Numbered from the stretch's first letter, positions 1 through 11,186 are shown. The stretch is DNA of 64,000 nucleotides from Adineta ricciae (GCA_905250025.1 CAJNOJ010000113.1:246877-310876), one strand, 5' to 3'. Program-made: numbers and translations. The notes: a model not told the origin generated them from the letters alone.

Positions 1-759
1 AGAACGATTTCTAAGACACCAAGTCGATATCGAAGACAGTAGAGGACATCCAAGAAAGGTGTCGGTGCTGCTAACCCTAATGACTTGTTACTTGCGTTGA
101 TGAGTGTAAATGATAATTGAGAACTATATGTTTTGAGAAAATAAACATAGGAAATGTTCGTCGATTGGTTTTCGTAAAACAAACGATTCCATTGATCGCC
201 ATTCCATCTACACAAACTTGTCTCTTGTGAAGTGTATTGATTAGCAACTGAGAATTGATCGATTAATTCGTAATCAGTCTCATTGAAAGTGTTCCAACGA
301 AAAGTTAGGATGTTGTATGGAAGATATGCATTATTGGTTTGATTGTTGATTGTAAAGTTTGATTGTGTAATTAATAGACTAAAGTATATGTTCTGGATGG
401 ATGATGGAGTATCATCGGATTGACTGAAGTTGATTTCGATGTCAGCAGGAACCGAAGTTGTTGATAATCGGTCAATGAGAATGAAAAGTACGAGTTCAGT
501 TGGTTTATCGACATCTGCTGAGCTTATTTGAACATCTTCATCTTTTTGTAAACGAGCACATTGTAAATCGGAATTGTTCACATTTGATATCAAAGGAAAT
601 TGAGTACAAAGAATAGTCAATGATTGTTGAACTAAAGAATATGGAGATTATATAGAATCAATATCGCAAATAATCGAATCCTTTACTTGAAAAAGTACTT
701 TCTGAAGGACGTAGATCTATCAGCGAAATAATTAATAGTGCATACCATTTTACTATCAT
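1..759 (-). CDS. Secreted or cell-surface protein, 3' end beyond the window edge
   Basis: The start is the ATG at 759. Exon 1 (687-759) encodes a hydrophobic signal peptide beginning MIVKWYALLIISLIDL. A 55-bp intron (632-686, GT...AG) is followed by an exon open to base 1. Phase closes across the intron (A|TT). The mature part shown here, over 200 residues, has several N-x-S/T sites, scattered cysteines and beta-rich composition, consistent with an extracellular domain. I recognise no family. The C-terminus is missing, so the protein could be an anchored receptor or simply secreted. The coding call rests on the long stop-free frame and the clean splice. Confidence 0.6.
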
Positions 760-1020
760 TTTATGTTGACGAGTGTCTAATACATGTGTTTGTTTTCGTG
801 AATTAATGTTACTTCTAGATAGATATATTGTAACGAAGATGAGTCATTCGTTCCACATGAGTGATTATTATAATCAACAAAAATGGGATATCCGAAGTAA
901 ACAGAACGAAAAGAACGATGTGAAATGAGATTACATTGGTTTAAATATACTTTTAATGAGAAGAAAAAGTTAGTTTACGTGCGAAAAGGACGTATTGTTT
1001 TTCAAAAAAAAAGAGTTTTT

Positions 1021-2550
1021 TCAATTGTAATCTGTGATAACTTCGTTAGTAGTTCTTGCTCTCTCGCTCGTACCACCTCCCACAAAACTAAAATGATCTA
1101 CCAAAGTATAATCGCCGGTAAAATGAACATTTTCTTGTCTTTCTCTTTCATAATCATGAATTATCGAATACTGATTCCCTAGATACGTTGAATATGAACC
1201 GCGAAAGTTTCTATTGTACTTTAGTGCTGAGATCGTCTCTGCACGAGTGAGGTACTTCGATGCGTTCAGCCAGATTATATTTCAGTCGACGAGGAAACTT
1301 TCTGTAGTTGATGATATTGCTTCGAATCTTGTTTGAGGATGAAATGCTAGTTCTTCTGAACCACCTAAAATTAACCTTGAGTTAAGTAGTAAAACAAGTG
1401 TTACTACGTACCAGTGAATAATGTTATAATTCTAGTGTTCCCATTCTGACCTAGTTAAGATTTCCAAGAATTGGGAAATGACAAATTGGTATAGATCTGT
1501 CCGTCAGATGACATATCATATCGAAAACGTCGAGAAAATTGAAGGTTCAGTCCCGTGTTTGTACCATATCCAAGTCCGCTGATGACAAGTTGTTTCAATG
1601 CATCAAACTGTGCTTTATTGTAATCAACGTACTTCAGTTTAGTTGATGGTATTGCTAAGATAGCATGTTCAAATATCTTTACACGATTGCCATCGAAGGT
1701 TAATTGGTATTTTTCATCCGGTAATCGAATAAGTTTCGTTAATTTATGGTTTAATTTGATTTGGATGCCGTTCTCTTCTAAATAGTCAGCTATTGCTAAT
1801 TGAAGTCGATCATTGCCGTTGACAATTGGATAATTTTGATTCGGCACACCGCATATAAACAAAGGTCCACTTTTCGGTTGTCCAGATGGATCAATCATTT
1901 GTAAAAACATTAGACTATTCAATTTCTCGGTATCTAATTCAAGTTTCTTTTTGTATGCTGAATCGATAAATTCTCATAAATCCGAACGATAACTGTTGGG
2001 TACGTATCGTTCAATCCAATTATACAATGACAGATTATCGAAAAATCATCGGAAAGCATGGCTTTTCTTTAGTTTATTTTATCGATGAGTTTGTGTTGTT
2101 TCTTAATCGTACTTTCAATAGCTTTGTAATATATCTATACTTGTGTTCGAATATAGAAACGATCATAAAAGTAGAACGTGAAGTGATAATCTGAATTAGT
2201 CACACAATTTACATCAACTAGTTGAAGATTGAAACGTTTCAATAAACTTTACATCACAGACTAATCATCATTCAAAAATTCCGTACATCATTCTGATCTT
2301 TGTTGATCGAGTTGTCAAAGTTCTGAATACGTATGTTAGATTCATGAATAACAATATTTTTCCGTGAGAATTTATTGGAATCTACTAATATTAATGCTTC
2401 GTTGGAACCGTCGATTCCTGCGCCAACTATCGCTACTCGAACATCTTCGGTATTGAATCTCGATGAGAACGAATGACTTTGAATAAAAATCGAAAGAAAG
2501 TAATAGTAGGATAACGATCATCATCAAAGTAGAACGGAAGCTCCTGAAAG
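1021..2550 (-). pseudogene. Decayed FAD-dependent amine oxidase (bacterial flavin monoamine oxidase type)
   Basis: The reverse strand carries an amine oxidase nearly end to end: the Rossmann FAD loop VAIVGAGIDGSNEA near 2400-2450, then ALILVDSNKFS, a middle part with YNWIERYVPN near 2010, NGNDRLQLAIADYL in 1455-1922, and the C-terminal FAD motif region HFTGDYT...GGGTSERARTTNEV near 1040-1110. The reading frame has in-frame stops at 2046-2048, 1974-1976, 1455-1457 and 1282-1284, and a frameshift just before the Rossmann loop. The usual GxGxxG alanine/leucine positions have become Asp and Ser. A 47-bp intron (1365-1411) still has intact GT/AG and its phase closes to FTG|GSEEL, so the gene was intron-bearing before it died. 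The family oxidises amines or amino acids in bacteria, so the source may be horizontal transfer (inference). Clearly non-functional as read. Confidence 0.85.
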
Positions 2551-3895
2551 AAATGTGTGTCAATATTTGCATATTGAGTATAAATAAGTAGATAATCGTC
2601 AAACATGAAGCTCCTCTACTTACGTCATTGGTTGTTTCTAATTTATACTAACGATTTCAATCGTGCATGACGTTTGCAAGATCTCGATCTCCAACAGTGT
2701 TCGTTGCTCTAAAATCAAATTCGTATGGTGACACTTAAAATAGAAACTATATGTTACCCGGGCACTTTAATTAAACACAATGTTGTTTCGTTCATAGAAT
2801 CGGTTTTTTAAATAAATGATATGTAGTACAAAAGTGCCTTCGTTCTGCATGTTTATCAGCAAGACCGGTCACGGATGATTGGTACTGGTATAACCTATTT
2901 TGTTTATGTTATATCTTTTGATTGACTATATTATTCAAACCAAATGAAGGAAGCGTTGCCTTTATGAATCAATACCAACAAATGTGTCATTGTTTATTTA
3001 GGAAGCTAACTATCCAGGTGTAGAATTATAAACATGAACCTGTTGTTAATCATCATTTTTCAGGTCAGTTGAAGCATCAAGACAACGAATTTCATTTTCT
3101 ATTGATGTATTCAATCTTCGTTCCTACGAATACTTCGATTTGATTGAAAGAGGTCGAAGGAGAAAATCACTTGAATCGTTTCGAACCGATGTTTGATCTT
3201 CTAGTTTAGATAAAGTCGTGCAACCGAGAAATATATTAACAGACCAGCTCTCTCGTTTATCATAACACAATACTTTATCTAAATACGAAGAAAAAACAAG
3301 AGCAGACTTCTTCATTCTACATTTGCCTTTCTCTGAAGGAACAACACTTTTCATTGCAAGTCTTTCTTTCTTTTCTCTCATTTGTCCATGATGCAATAAA
3401 ACACATATCTTCTCGATTTATCACATTGGTAAAAAAGAAGAAGAAGGAAAAAAAACATGACTAAGTTTATGGAAGACATTTTTCCCCAGGCATCGAACGA
3501 TGTTTTATCAAGCGACTGCACTGCACGTACATGTTTCAGTTGTCGGAAATGAATCGAAAAACATGAGAATATGTGCATTTCGTGAAGAGAAACGAACTTC
3601 GCATCACACCAGAATGAAATGTTTGTTAATTTGATTTCATCATCGACTTTGTTCGTATGTTACGTTTCTTTTCTTTCTAACGAATGCAACACGTTTCGTA
3701 AACGTAGGCAATTATATGAATGCATCTAGTCATGCACGAATGCCTTGCTTTTTTTCTCTTTTTTTTGTTACATTATCATCGTACAAAAGCAAAGACACGC
3801 GCACGCTTTGTTGCCGCTTTTGCAGATTATCAACGTATTGTTCGAAGAAAATACACCAACAGATTTACATTGCTTTAAATGCAAGACGATTCGTC
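2551..3895. other. No supported gene
   Basis: Stops are frequent in all frames. The short open frames on both strands near 3124-3940 have no recognisable domain or convincing splice structure. The end of this stretch is the upstream region of the scramblase-like gene and may hold its promoter or an undetected first exon. Confidence 0.4.
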
Positions 3896-6872
3896 ATGGA
3901 GAACGTGGACATCGGCAGCGTTTTGAATATTTTGAATAATGAAGAAGAAATAATAATCAAACCTTTTCAATCTGGTATGACGACAATTTTGATCGAGATT
4001 CGAGTAATTCTACGGCGATTTTAGCGTCTGGAAACGACGTCGGAGCAATTGAATGTGGAAGAATTGTTTCGCGATTAAATAAAACACTATTCGATTATCA
4101 AATAGGTAATCCTGTGATTAGAATTACTGAAATCAATCTTTTGTACTAGGAGATAAAACGAATACATCCGTATTCAGTTCAGTCTTCACTCAACGAATTA
4201 TCCTGACGATTCCAGGAACGAAACAAGTAGATGTTTTCAGAAACCATTCACTCATTGAGCATTGAATGCTTGTTTAGGCTGTCTTGGAATTCTATCAGAA
4301 TTGTTTGCCACATTTCTGTCAAATCTGTTGTAAACAAGAAGTGCAATGTATATCATCGGTATCTAACGAAAGTTTTGCGATCGGATCAGTTCGGCAAGGG
4401 TATGTTTAAATAAAACTACTTTATTTATAGCATGGAATGAAAGGAGAAGAAGAAACAAGAGAAAAATTGAGTAGCTCAAATAGTTATTCGCGAAGGTGAT
4501 TGAAGTTTAGCTAGATTCTTCAAATATAAATGTAGTAATCGATAAGTTGATTCAGCGACCGTTCCGATTTCTTTATCAGCGTAGTAGGTGAAGCCGTTCA
4601 ATTCTTCTTGACGCATATCAAACACATCGGAACTAGGAGGAAGTTCAACAGAGAATGTATGCGGGATCTGTGCGATTGCTTTCGCCCAATCTTCACTCGT
4701 ACCCGTGGCAGGATAGAGTACAGTTGATGATTGGCCGATTTTGAACGTATTCGAACTCAGTCGATTCATTTGAGAGAGCAGACGCTCCACACGATGATAA
4801 TCATATGGACGAATACGAGTTGTAAACGAAAACGGTAACATCCAGAAATTACCGAAAGCGTGTAATGTGATAAATGAATGAAAATAACGTCGACGTTTAA
4901 GTATGAAAGAGGTTATTGCGCGAACTTCAGGTTCAGACTCGGGATACGGTCCGCGATAGGTTTCTTCGCTAAATTTAGATTTAAAAAAAAGTATACAAAG
5001 GTCGAGATAGTGAAGAATGGCGCATACCAGGGAAATTTTGACGCACCTCGATTGTCCCATGCGAACGGAAAATTTCGATTCAAATCTACTCCGGGACAAT
5101 CAGTATGTGGTCGTCGATTTTTTCTCCACATTCGTTGTTGATCTTGTTGTTCTTCAGTATCCCAAACTTTACCGATATCATCATGTGTATAAACATAACC
5201 ATCAGGATTAACGACAGGCATGAAATAGAAATCGTACGAGTCAATTAGTATCCTTATATCAGGATCACGTGCTAATGTGCCGTTTATCAATCGAGCAATG
5301 GTGTAGAGAACAGTCGCTGTAGAGATCCATTCTCTTGCATGAATACCACCGTCGAGCCAAACGGAACGACGACGGCTTTGAAATGGTATTAAACCAATTT
5401 TTGCCACAACTATTGAACGATTTTCATGAGTATGACCGATGACTTCATAGGCAAAAAAGCGTGAGATGTTCGGATGATGAGAGAGTTCATGAAACCAACG
5501 GATAATCGTGGGATAACGAGGATACTGATCAATGATTTCTGTAAATGACGGAACAGTGTCTAACCAGAATGGATTCATAGATGCAGGCGAGACTAAATGA
5601 AAATATGGATCGGTTAGAAAAATAATTACAGTTAAACGTGCTTGATGCAGGTGTTGTAGTGGTGGTAGTAGTTGTAGTAGATGTTGTTGTTGTTGAATGG
5701 TAAGTGATTGTAGTCGATGTTGTAAAGCTTCTTGGCACTGTGGGTGGTGGTGGTCTATTCACATTTGGGGGAAGTTTTGGAAACCGGTCGTAGAATGATT
5801 GAGTTGTAGTGTGAGCAGTTTGCCACCATGGACGTTGTGTGGATGATTCACTATAGCTGTAAACAGGATCGACTGGATCGTAGATACTGATCACAATTCC
5901 GACATGTTGTGGCTGTGGATGAGGTGTAGTTGTTACTAATCTTGTTCGATTCCTTCGTCGATATCGAATACGTTTATAGCTTTGTTCGATTGTCGATACC
6001 AAATGAGGAAAATGAGTCGTTCGAGTTGTGAGAAACTCATTTGTATGTGATCGCTGATTTCTTGGAGAAACAGTTTCGATGGGTGGTGCTGTTGGCCGAT
6101 TGAGTTTCGCAAATGGTACTCCATCATACATATGTTTCGGTGCCATGAAACTTTGTCGATTGAACTGGTTCCATGATGAATTATGAAAATATGAATACTG
6201 CGCTAGCAGCAATGTTATTAAGTTTGAAAACCAAATGAAATAAGAAAGTATATCTGTCATGAGATCGTTCTTTTCTTTTGCTTGATTCTCGCTGATGGAT
6301 TAATCTCGACTGATTACAACAAACGAGAAACAATAAAATCATTCTTTGACATTTCACTACTCAGTGCCATTTGCACATTGATTTTTATTTCATCAGATCG
6401 AAAGAGATAAAAGTTACCAATTGGAATTTCATGTAATCTGAACAATCAGACTCGTTCTCTTTTTCATTATAGAGTGGCATTTGCAAAGGTATGGTATGAT
6501 ATATATGATCATGGACGTGAACATGTAGCAAGTGTAATGTTACGTAAAAGTCATTTGCGAAGTAAAATTCAACATCGTGTACCAGAATTCGAAGTAATTA
6601 GTAATGATGAAACAACGAATATCGGAAGGATTTATCCGTTCTCAACTGATCTCGAACGGTCGGAATACGGACAAGCCGTCGCAGTGAAAAGTATGTCTGA
6701 TAGCAAATCGCTTGTTTCTCCTCATGTCGGTCTCTATTTTTAGTTCCACATGATATGAAAGTAGAAACCAAAGCAACGCTATTGATGGCAGCACTTATCC
6801 TTGTATGTACTCATTGATCGAGCAGATTTCTTTATCTTTTTATGTTTGTTATAGAAGCCACGGTTGGTCTAA
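3896..6872 (+). CDS. Phospholipid scramblase-like protein with a gene-bearing intron
   Basis: I join exons 3896-3974, 4025-4105, 4150-4226, 4278-4399, 6473-6690, 6744-6802 and 6855-6872; every junction is GT...AG and the total is exactly 218 codons. Family landmarks appear in order: the Cys-rich segment CLPHFCQICCKQEVQC, then IGSVRQ, then YDIYD after the big intron, then TTNIGRI, and the conserved C-terminal PHDMKVETKATLLMAAL, which matches the scramblase F-P-x-D-L-D-V-K-x-K-A block leading into the single membrane helix. Scramblases move phospholipids between leaflets, usually with Ca2+. The Ca2+-loop residues near the C-terminus are poorly conserved, and at about 217 residues the protein is short. 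Introns are 44-53 bp except 4400-6472 (2,073 bp), which encloses the carboxypeptidase gene. An optional 36-nt exon at 6397-6432 would keep the frame, but skipping it aligns better. The first exon is uncertain. Confidence 0.7.
4476..6260 (-). CDS. Secreted M14 zinc metallocarboxypeptidase with Thr-rich N-terminal region
   Basis: Exons are 5630-6260, 5028-5592 and 4476-4968, with introns of 37 and 59 bp. The M14A catalytic domain is complete: zinc ligands in GGIHAREW and LHAFGN, substrate-site NPDGY, RKNRR and DLNRNF, the disulphide-type stretch FPCEETYRGPYPESEPEV, and the catalytic Glu in HTFSVELPP. These enzymes remove C-terminal residues from peptides. A signal-peptide-like N-terminus (MTDILSYFIWFSNLITLLLA) leads not into a typical activation propeptide but into about 190 residues of low-complexity Thr/Pro/Ser sequence with runs of threonine, perhaps an O-glycosylated stalk or a divergent pro-region. 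The whole gene lies inside an intron of the scramblase-like gene on the opposite strand. The family is secure; the start is the only long upstream ATG in frame. Confidence 0.9.
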
Positions 6873-8025
6873 CGGAATTGATTTGACTATCGAGAATCTG
6901 ATTTTAATTTTGTACATTGCGAAAATTTATCAATCTACTAGAATGTTCTTTCCTTGTATGAATATGATTTGTTCAAACAATACAGCGTTGACTGTTTTCA
7001 TTATTTTCCAGTTCAATAAAGCGAAATTGCACCTTCTTGCTTAATTAAGATGACAAAGTCGTTTAGCTGATTGAAATTATCTAGTTTTTCGAATGAATCA
7101 GTTTGTCTGACAAGTGAAGTGATAGTGCTTATTACTTTATCTTTTCTCGACATTGTTATCGTCTAGATTCGATTTGTTGAAGGTTGTCAGCTGCCAACTG
7201 ATTCTTCGAATTTTTTCGTAAGATTTTCCTGTCAGAAGACTTGATATTTACTGCTCCGGGAAAGATTTTCATATCAATTACAGTCCAGATATGCCTGTTA
7301 TCTTGACAAATGACTTGCTCCTAGGAGAATAACAAAAATAGTAAGAAGAGATTAGATGCTAACGAGATTTGAAATCGAAAAGTCTTCGTAATTCTCGATA
7401 TATGTTGACTGTTGTTTACAGTCTGCTTCTGCTACTCACAGAATGTCATTGAGAAAATCCATATGTTCTTTATCAATCGACAAGTATCACACAAGGAGAA
7501 CTGGCCTTGTCTATAGATCTGATTACATCATTAATGCGTGTATTCTTCGTCGAATGAATACATAAATGCACGAAGTCAAATCAGAACAGGTTTATTTCAA
7601 ATCTAATCGCACATTTTTCGTTCTGGTATTCACTTTGAAATCGTCATTCATCGTGATGATGAAAAGAGAAGACGAGCTGAAAAGATTGACATGAAAGCAA
7701 TTAAGTAACTGTTGGTGATGCGTCATCGACGACGACGGCGAAGGTTGATAAAGTAAGTGAAAGAAGAGAGCGTTGCATACTGAGAAGAAAGAGAGAAGAA
7801 TATCCGGATAAACTCCTACTGACAGCTGTTTGTTTATTATTATCCTCATTATTAAGCGATTCTTATTAGAATAAACGATGCATTTCAGCGAGTAGTAGAC
7901 AGGCATTAACCATGTAAGGAGAAAATGTCGATCATCTGAAAATAATTATTATGCAATTGATCAGATCAGCAAATATCTAAGACACTAATATCGGAAGAGA
8001 TCGGTGATTAACAATTTCAATATTG
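6873..8025. other. No supported gene
   Basis: About 1.1 kb with only short unconvincing open frames, including one of about 100 codons on the minus strand at 7592-7906 without any domain. It should contain the 3' end signals of the scramblase-like gene and the promoter of the PAICS-like gene. Confidence 0.45.
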
Positions 8026-9711
8026 ATGGCCTCATCAGCGTATGATATTCTTGGACAAAAATTGTTCGATGGCACAACAAAACGAATTTACTCAATGATC
8101 GATCAACCAGGTCTTATTTGTATCTATCGGAAAGATAATTATCGATCAGCGGGAAAGACTTTGAGTATACCTGGTAGTCGCCGATCGAGTATAGATAGTT
8201 CAATACGTTTCAATCAACAGCAATTACAAAGTCTTCATAGTAATCCAAATCTATTCATTGAAATACCTGGAAAAGGTGCATTGACAACGTCCATTACCAC
8301 TTGCGTCTATGAAATCTTACGCGAAACATCAATTCCAACGTTTTATGTTGCACCACATCCACAGCCGGATATGTTCATCGCGCGAAAATGTACAATGATA
8401 CCTATTCTATGGATTGTACGTCGTCTAGCTAATGAAACTTATATGAAACGTAATCCAGGCATTGTCAATGGCCATCGCTTTGTTCCACCGATTGTTGAAA
8501 TCTATCATAAACGTCATCCGGTCGTCTATCGACGTTTAACTATTTCAAACATCGATGAGAATCTCGAATCGTCTCGCGAAAGTTTAATTGATGATTCCGA
8601 TTCCGACTCGGATGAGTGTCTTTCGTCCATCTGGTCGTATGAACAACTTCTCAATGCACATTTCGATATTGAAGATTTGAAAATTACTCAAACGGAAATA
8701 GAATACATGTACGAAACGTGCTGTACAATATTCGATATTCTTGAACATATATGGATGGTGAAGAAGAGTTGTCAATTGATCGATTTAAAAATTGAATTCG
8801 GCATAACCACGACCATGCCGAAGGAAATCGTTGTTGCTAGCACATTTGATACTGAAACATGGCATATTTTACGACCGATGGAACGAACGACGGCCGTCGG
8901 TGTGGACTTAATTCAAGAAAATCTCATTTGGATCAATAGTACTTTACGAGATATCCTAGATTTGAACAATAAAATATCTTTGACAACAAAGCTTGATCCA
9001 CGACGACGCAGTTTTGCTCAAAAGCAGATTTCAACATTAGATGATGCGGACACCGATGAGGAAGAACATCCAATGAATTGTATTATTCCAGAAAACGATC
9101 GTATCGACACTCAAAAAGATACGTCATTCAATCAGTACAAAACCTCCTATTTTCCATCAACAAGAAGCCGATGTATCGTTGTTTGCTCATCATCTGCAGA
9201 TATCGAACACGGTCAAAAGATCAAAATTACTCTCAATGAACTCTATAACATTCAATGTGATATTCGTCTTTGTTCAATATATAAATCAACGAAAAGTGTC
9301 TTGAAGTTCCTATCGAATTATGTTTATGAACATTGCCGTCCCACAATATTTGTTACACTTGGAAATGTTAACAATGGTTTAGCTATGTGTTTATCATCGA
9401 ACTCTCCTTATCCTGTCATTCATTGTTCGTTAATGAACGCTGATCAACCAAATAATCTATTCGATATAAATTCGTACTTAACATCGGATACGGCAATGTT
9501 TTCGGTAGTTTTTACATTGCCGAGTGCAATACAAAATGTGATACAGATCCTTGCGATGAACGATTGGAGACTGTGGACGAAACAGCGTGGGAAGCGTTTA
9601 AAGAATTATCTCGATTTGTTAATTGCCGATCAACAATTAGCGACAATAAGTTCAACATCAATAACACAACAAGCTAACAAAACTAACACTGGTATCCTAA
9701 CAAATAAATAA
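8026..9711 (+). CDS. PAICS-like protein (SAICAR synthase plus AIR carboxylase fold), probably catalytically altered
   Basis: A single intronless frame of 561 codons aligns over its whole length with animal PAICS (about 425 residues), the two-domain purine synthesis enzyme. Residues 10-300 follow SAICAR synthase: KLFDGTTKRIY, KRNPG, then DLKIEFGI. Residues about 375-540 follow AIR carboxylase, ending with NNGLAMCLSSNSPYPVIHC. Key sites are changed: EGKTK becomes DGTTK; the K-D-x-Q...R-D loop after the D-x-W strand is missing; the carboxylase GSTSD becomes SSSAD; the catalytic AHK/R His is Tyr (SIYKSTKS); AGRSNG becomes GNVNNG. Two insertions are present: an acidic Ser/Asp run near residues 190-215, and a charged linker between the domains. 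The sequence is otherwise intact, so a pseudoenzyme under constraint is more likely than a dead gene. The first ATG (8026) fits the family N-terminus. Confidence 0.85.
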   Translation: MASSAYDILGQKLFDGTTKRIYSMIDQPGLICIYRKDNYRSAGKTLSIPGSRRSSIDSSIRFNQQQLQSLHSNPNLFIEIPGKGALTTSITTCVYEILRETSIPTFYVAPHPQPDMFIARKCTMIPILWIVRRLANETYMKRNPGIVNGHRFVPPIVEIYHKRHPVVYRRLTISNIDENLESSRESLIDDSDSDSDECLSSIWSYEQLLNAHFDIEDLKITQTEIEYMYETCCTIFDILEHIWMVKKSCQLIDLKIEFGITTTMPKEIVVASTFDTETWHILRPMERTTAVGVDLIQENLIWINSTLRDILDLNNKISLTTKLDPRRRSFAQKQISTLDDADTDEEEHPMNCIIPENDRIDTQKDTSFNQYKTSYFPSTRSRCIVVCSSSADIEHGQKIKITLNELYNIQCDIRLCSIYKSTKSVLKFLSNYVYEHCRPTIFVTLGNVNNGLAMCLSSNSPYPVIHCSLMNADQPNNLFDINSYLTSDTAMFSVVFTLPSAIQNVIQILAMNDWRLWTKQRGKRLKNYLDLLIADQQLATISSTSITQQANKTNTGILTNK

Positions 9712-9943
9712 ACACGAAATGTTTCTTTTTTTTATATTTTTGCATTACATATATATTTTTCTTGCTTTTGGACCTGAATTTCTTATCGTTTCTATTTGGC
9801 CATTCAACATGAGAAAGATTCTTTCGTCAAGATGACAATGATATCTGCCTTTCTTTGGTTAATGATAAAGCATTCTAGAATCCTGATAAACTCATTACTA
9901 TTTTATCATCCATCTTTCGTTTGAAATTTTATTCAACAATAAC

Positions 9944-11086
9944 ATGCATCTTGCCTTTCCCCTTTTTGTCTTATTTATTCTCGGTAATGGTGTGTACACG
10001 CATATATGTCTGTGGGCACCAATGCAACGTGGGCAGTTCGATATATCCACACCAGGAGCTCATCCATGCTATCGTAAAATAGGACCATGTGGAAATGTGA
10101 ATTCATCATCGTCATCGCCACGAACATCTTTAGTGGCTGGAAGCAAATACAAAGTTGAATTTCAACAGAACTTAAATCATTATTATACAGGCAAACCCGG
10201 TGCACTTGATATTTCATTTGCTGTTGGTTTGAATCCAGCAGAAGGTGATTTCCATGTCCTTCATTCATTTTCGGACTATAATGCCATGAATCAAATAACA
10301 CAAACGAATTTCTCTGTCGAAATCGATCTGCCGAGTCAGACGTGTGATGAATGCGTGCTACGTGTACGCTATTTATCTAACAATCCAGAAGAAGACGATC
10401 ACGGAACTGTTTTTCATCAATGTTCAGATGTCAAATTAACTCAATCATCTTCGAATGCATTAAAACCAAAGAAATCTGAAGAGAAAACTGAGAAGCCAAT
10501 TGTTCAACATAACGAAGATCCTCATGATTGCTGTGCGCCAGAAAGTTACACCAACGCATTCTTTCATATCATTCCTGCCATTGATTATCATTCCGAAGGA
10601 CTCATTTTTTATGATAAAAAAGTCCAACAAATGCGTGTCATAGTTACAGTGAACGGTGGCCGCGGTAACACAACATTCGACAGTACCTTTGACATGTGGA
10701 TGAACTTTACATCAGGTCGTCAATACTATTACAATCGTAATACTGGCTCATGTGATCTTTACGGATTAGATTACTGGAATGACTGGTGTTTCGGTAATAA
10801 ATACAATCAAACCGAAGACTTTGTGGCTGCTGATGTTAAATGTACATCACCATATGGAAAAACACGTAATTGTAATCAATGGCGCAATGGTGAATTTCTT
10901 TTTGAAACACTATCAGAATCTGCTTGCTTTCCATCAAGTATTTCACGGCCAAGTGGCGAAAGAATCGATTATATAAAAGGAGCTGCCGCACCAATTCCAC
11001 CCTCAACATTTGTACCGAATTCTGTTTGCATGAAGCAAACCAAAGTCAAACACGCATCAGTGGGATGGATGAGAATGCATGCATAG
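9944..11086 (+). CDS. Secreted protein: candidate histidine-brace (LPMO-like) domain plus ependymin-like domain
   Basis: Intronless, 380 codons. The signal peptide (MHLAFPLFVLFILGNGVYT) is followed directly by His, giving a predicted mature N-terminus HICLWAPMQRG. An N-terminal His after cleavage is the hallmark of copper histidine-brace proteins (LPMO/BIM1-like). A second candidate ligand is the His in QNLNHYYTGKPG, near residue 78, and the domain has paired cysteines, ending at FHQCSDVKL. After a Lys/Glu linker (about 175-195), residues 200-340 resemble ependymin-related proteins: Cys pair at the start, FYDKKVQQMRVIV, then YYYNRNTGSCDLYG and later NDWCFG and SACFPSS. Both assignments are from pattern memory; the copper site is inference from the position of His1. 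A function in extracellular polysaccharide or matrix binding is possible but unproven. Confidence 0.6.
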   Translation: MHLAFPLFVLFILGNGVYTHICLWAPMQRGQFDISTPGAHPCYRKIGPCGNVNSSSSSPRTSLVAGSKYKVEFQQNLNHYYTGKPGALDISFAVGLNPAEGDFHVLHSFSDYNAMNQITQTNFSVEIDLPSQTCDECVLRVRYLSNNPEEDDHGTVFHQCSDVKLTQSSSNALKPKKSEEKTEKPIVQHNEDPHDCCAPESYTNAFFHIIPAIDYHSEGLIFYDKKVQQMRVIVTVNGGRGNTTFDSTFDMWMNFTSGRQYYYNRNTGSCDLYGLDYWNDWCFGNKYNQTEDFVAADVKCTSPYGKTRNCNQWRNGEFLFETLSESACFPSSISRPSGERIDYIKGAAAPIPPSTFVPNSVCMKQTKVKHASVGWMRMHA

Positions 11087-11186
11087 GCCAATAGGCAGTG
11101 TTTTTTCGATTGTTTTTTTTGTAATTTGAAAAAAGAACAACACAAAATACATAAAAGATAAAGATGAAAAAGAAGTGATGATATTG

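Noticed and set aside
925-1182. Plus-strand 85-codon frame
   Set aside because: It is the shadow of the amine oxidase C-terminus on the other strand (HFTGDYT...ERARTTNEV).
6397-6432. 36-nt candidate exon in the scramblase-like gene
   Set aside because: It keeps frame and has GT/AG ends, but direct joining of 4399 to 6473 places IGSVRQ and YDIYD at the family spacing, so I left it out; it may be an alternative exon.
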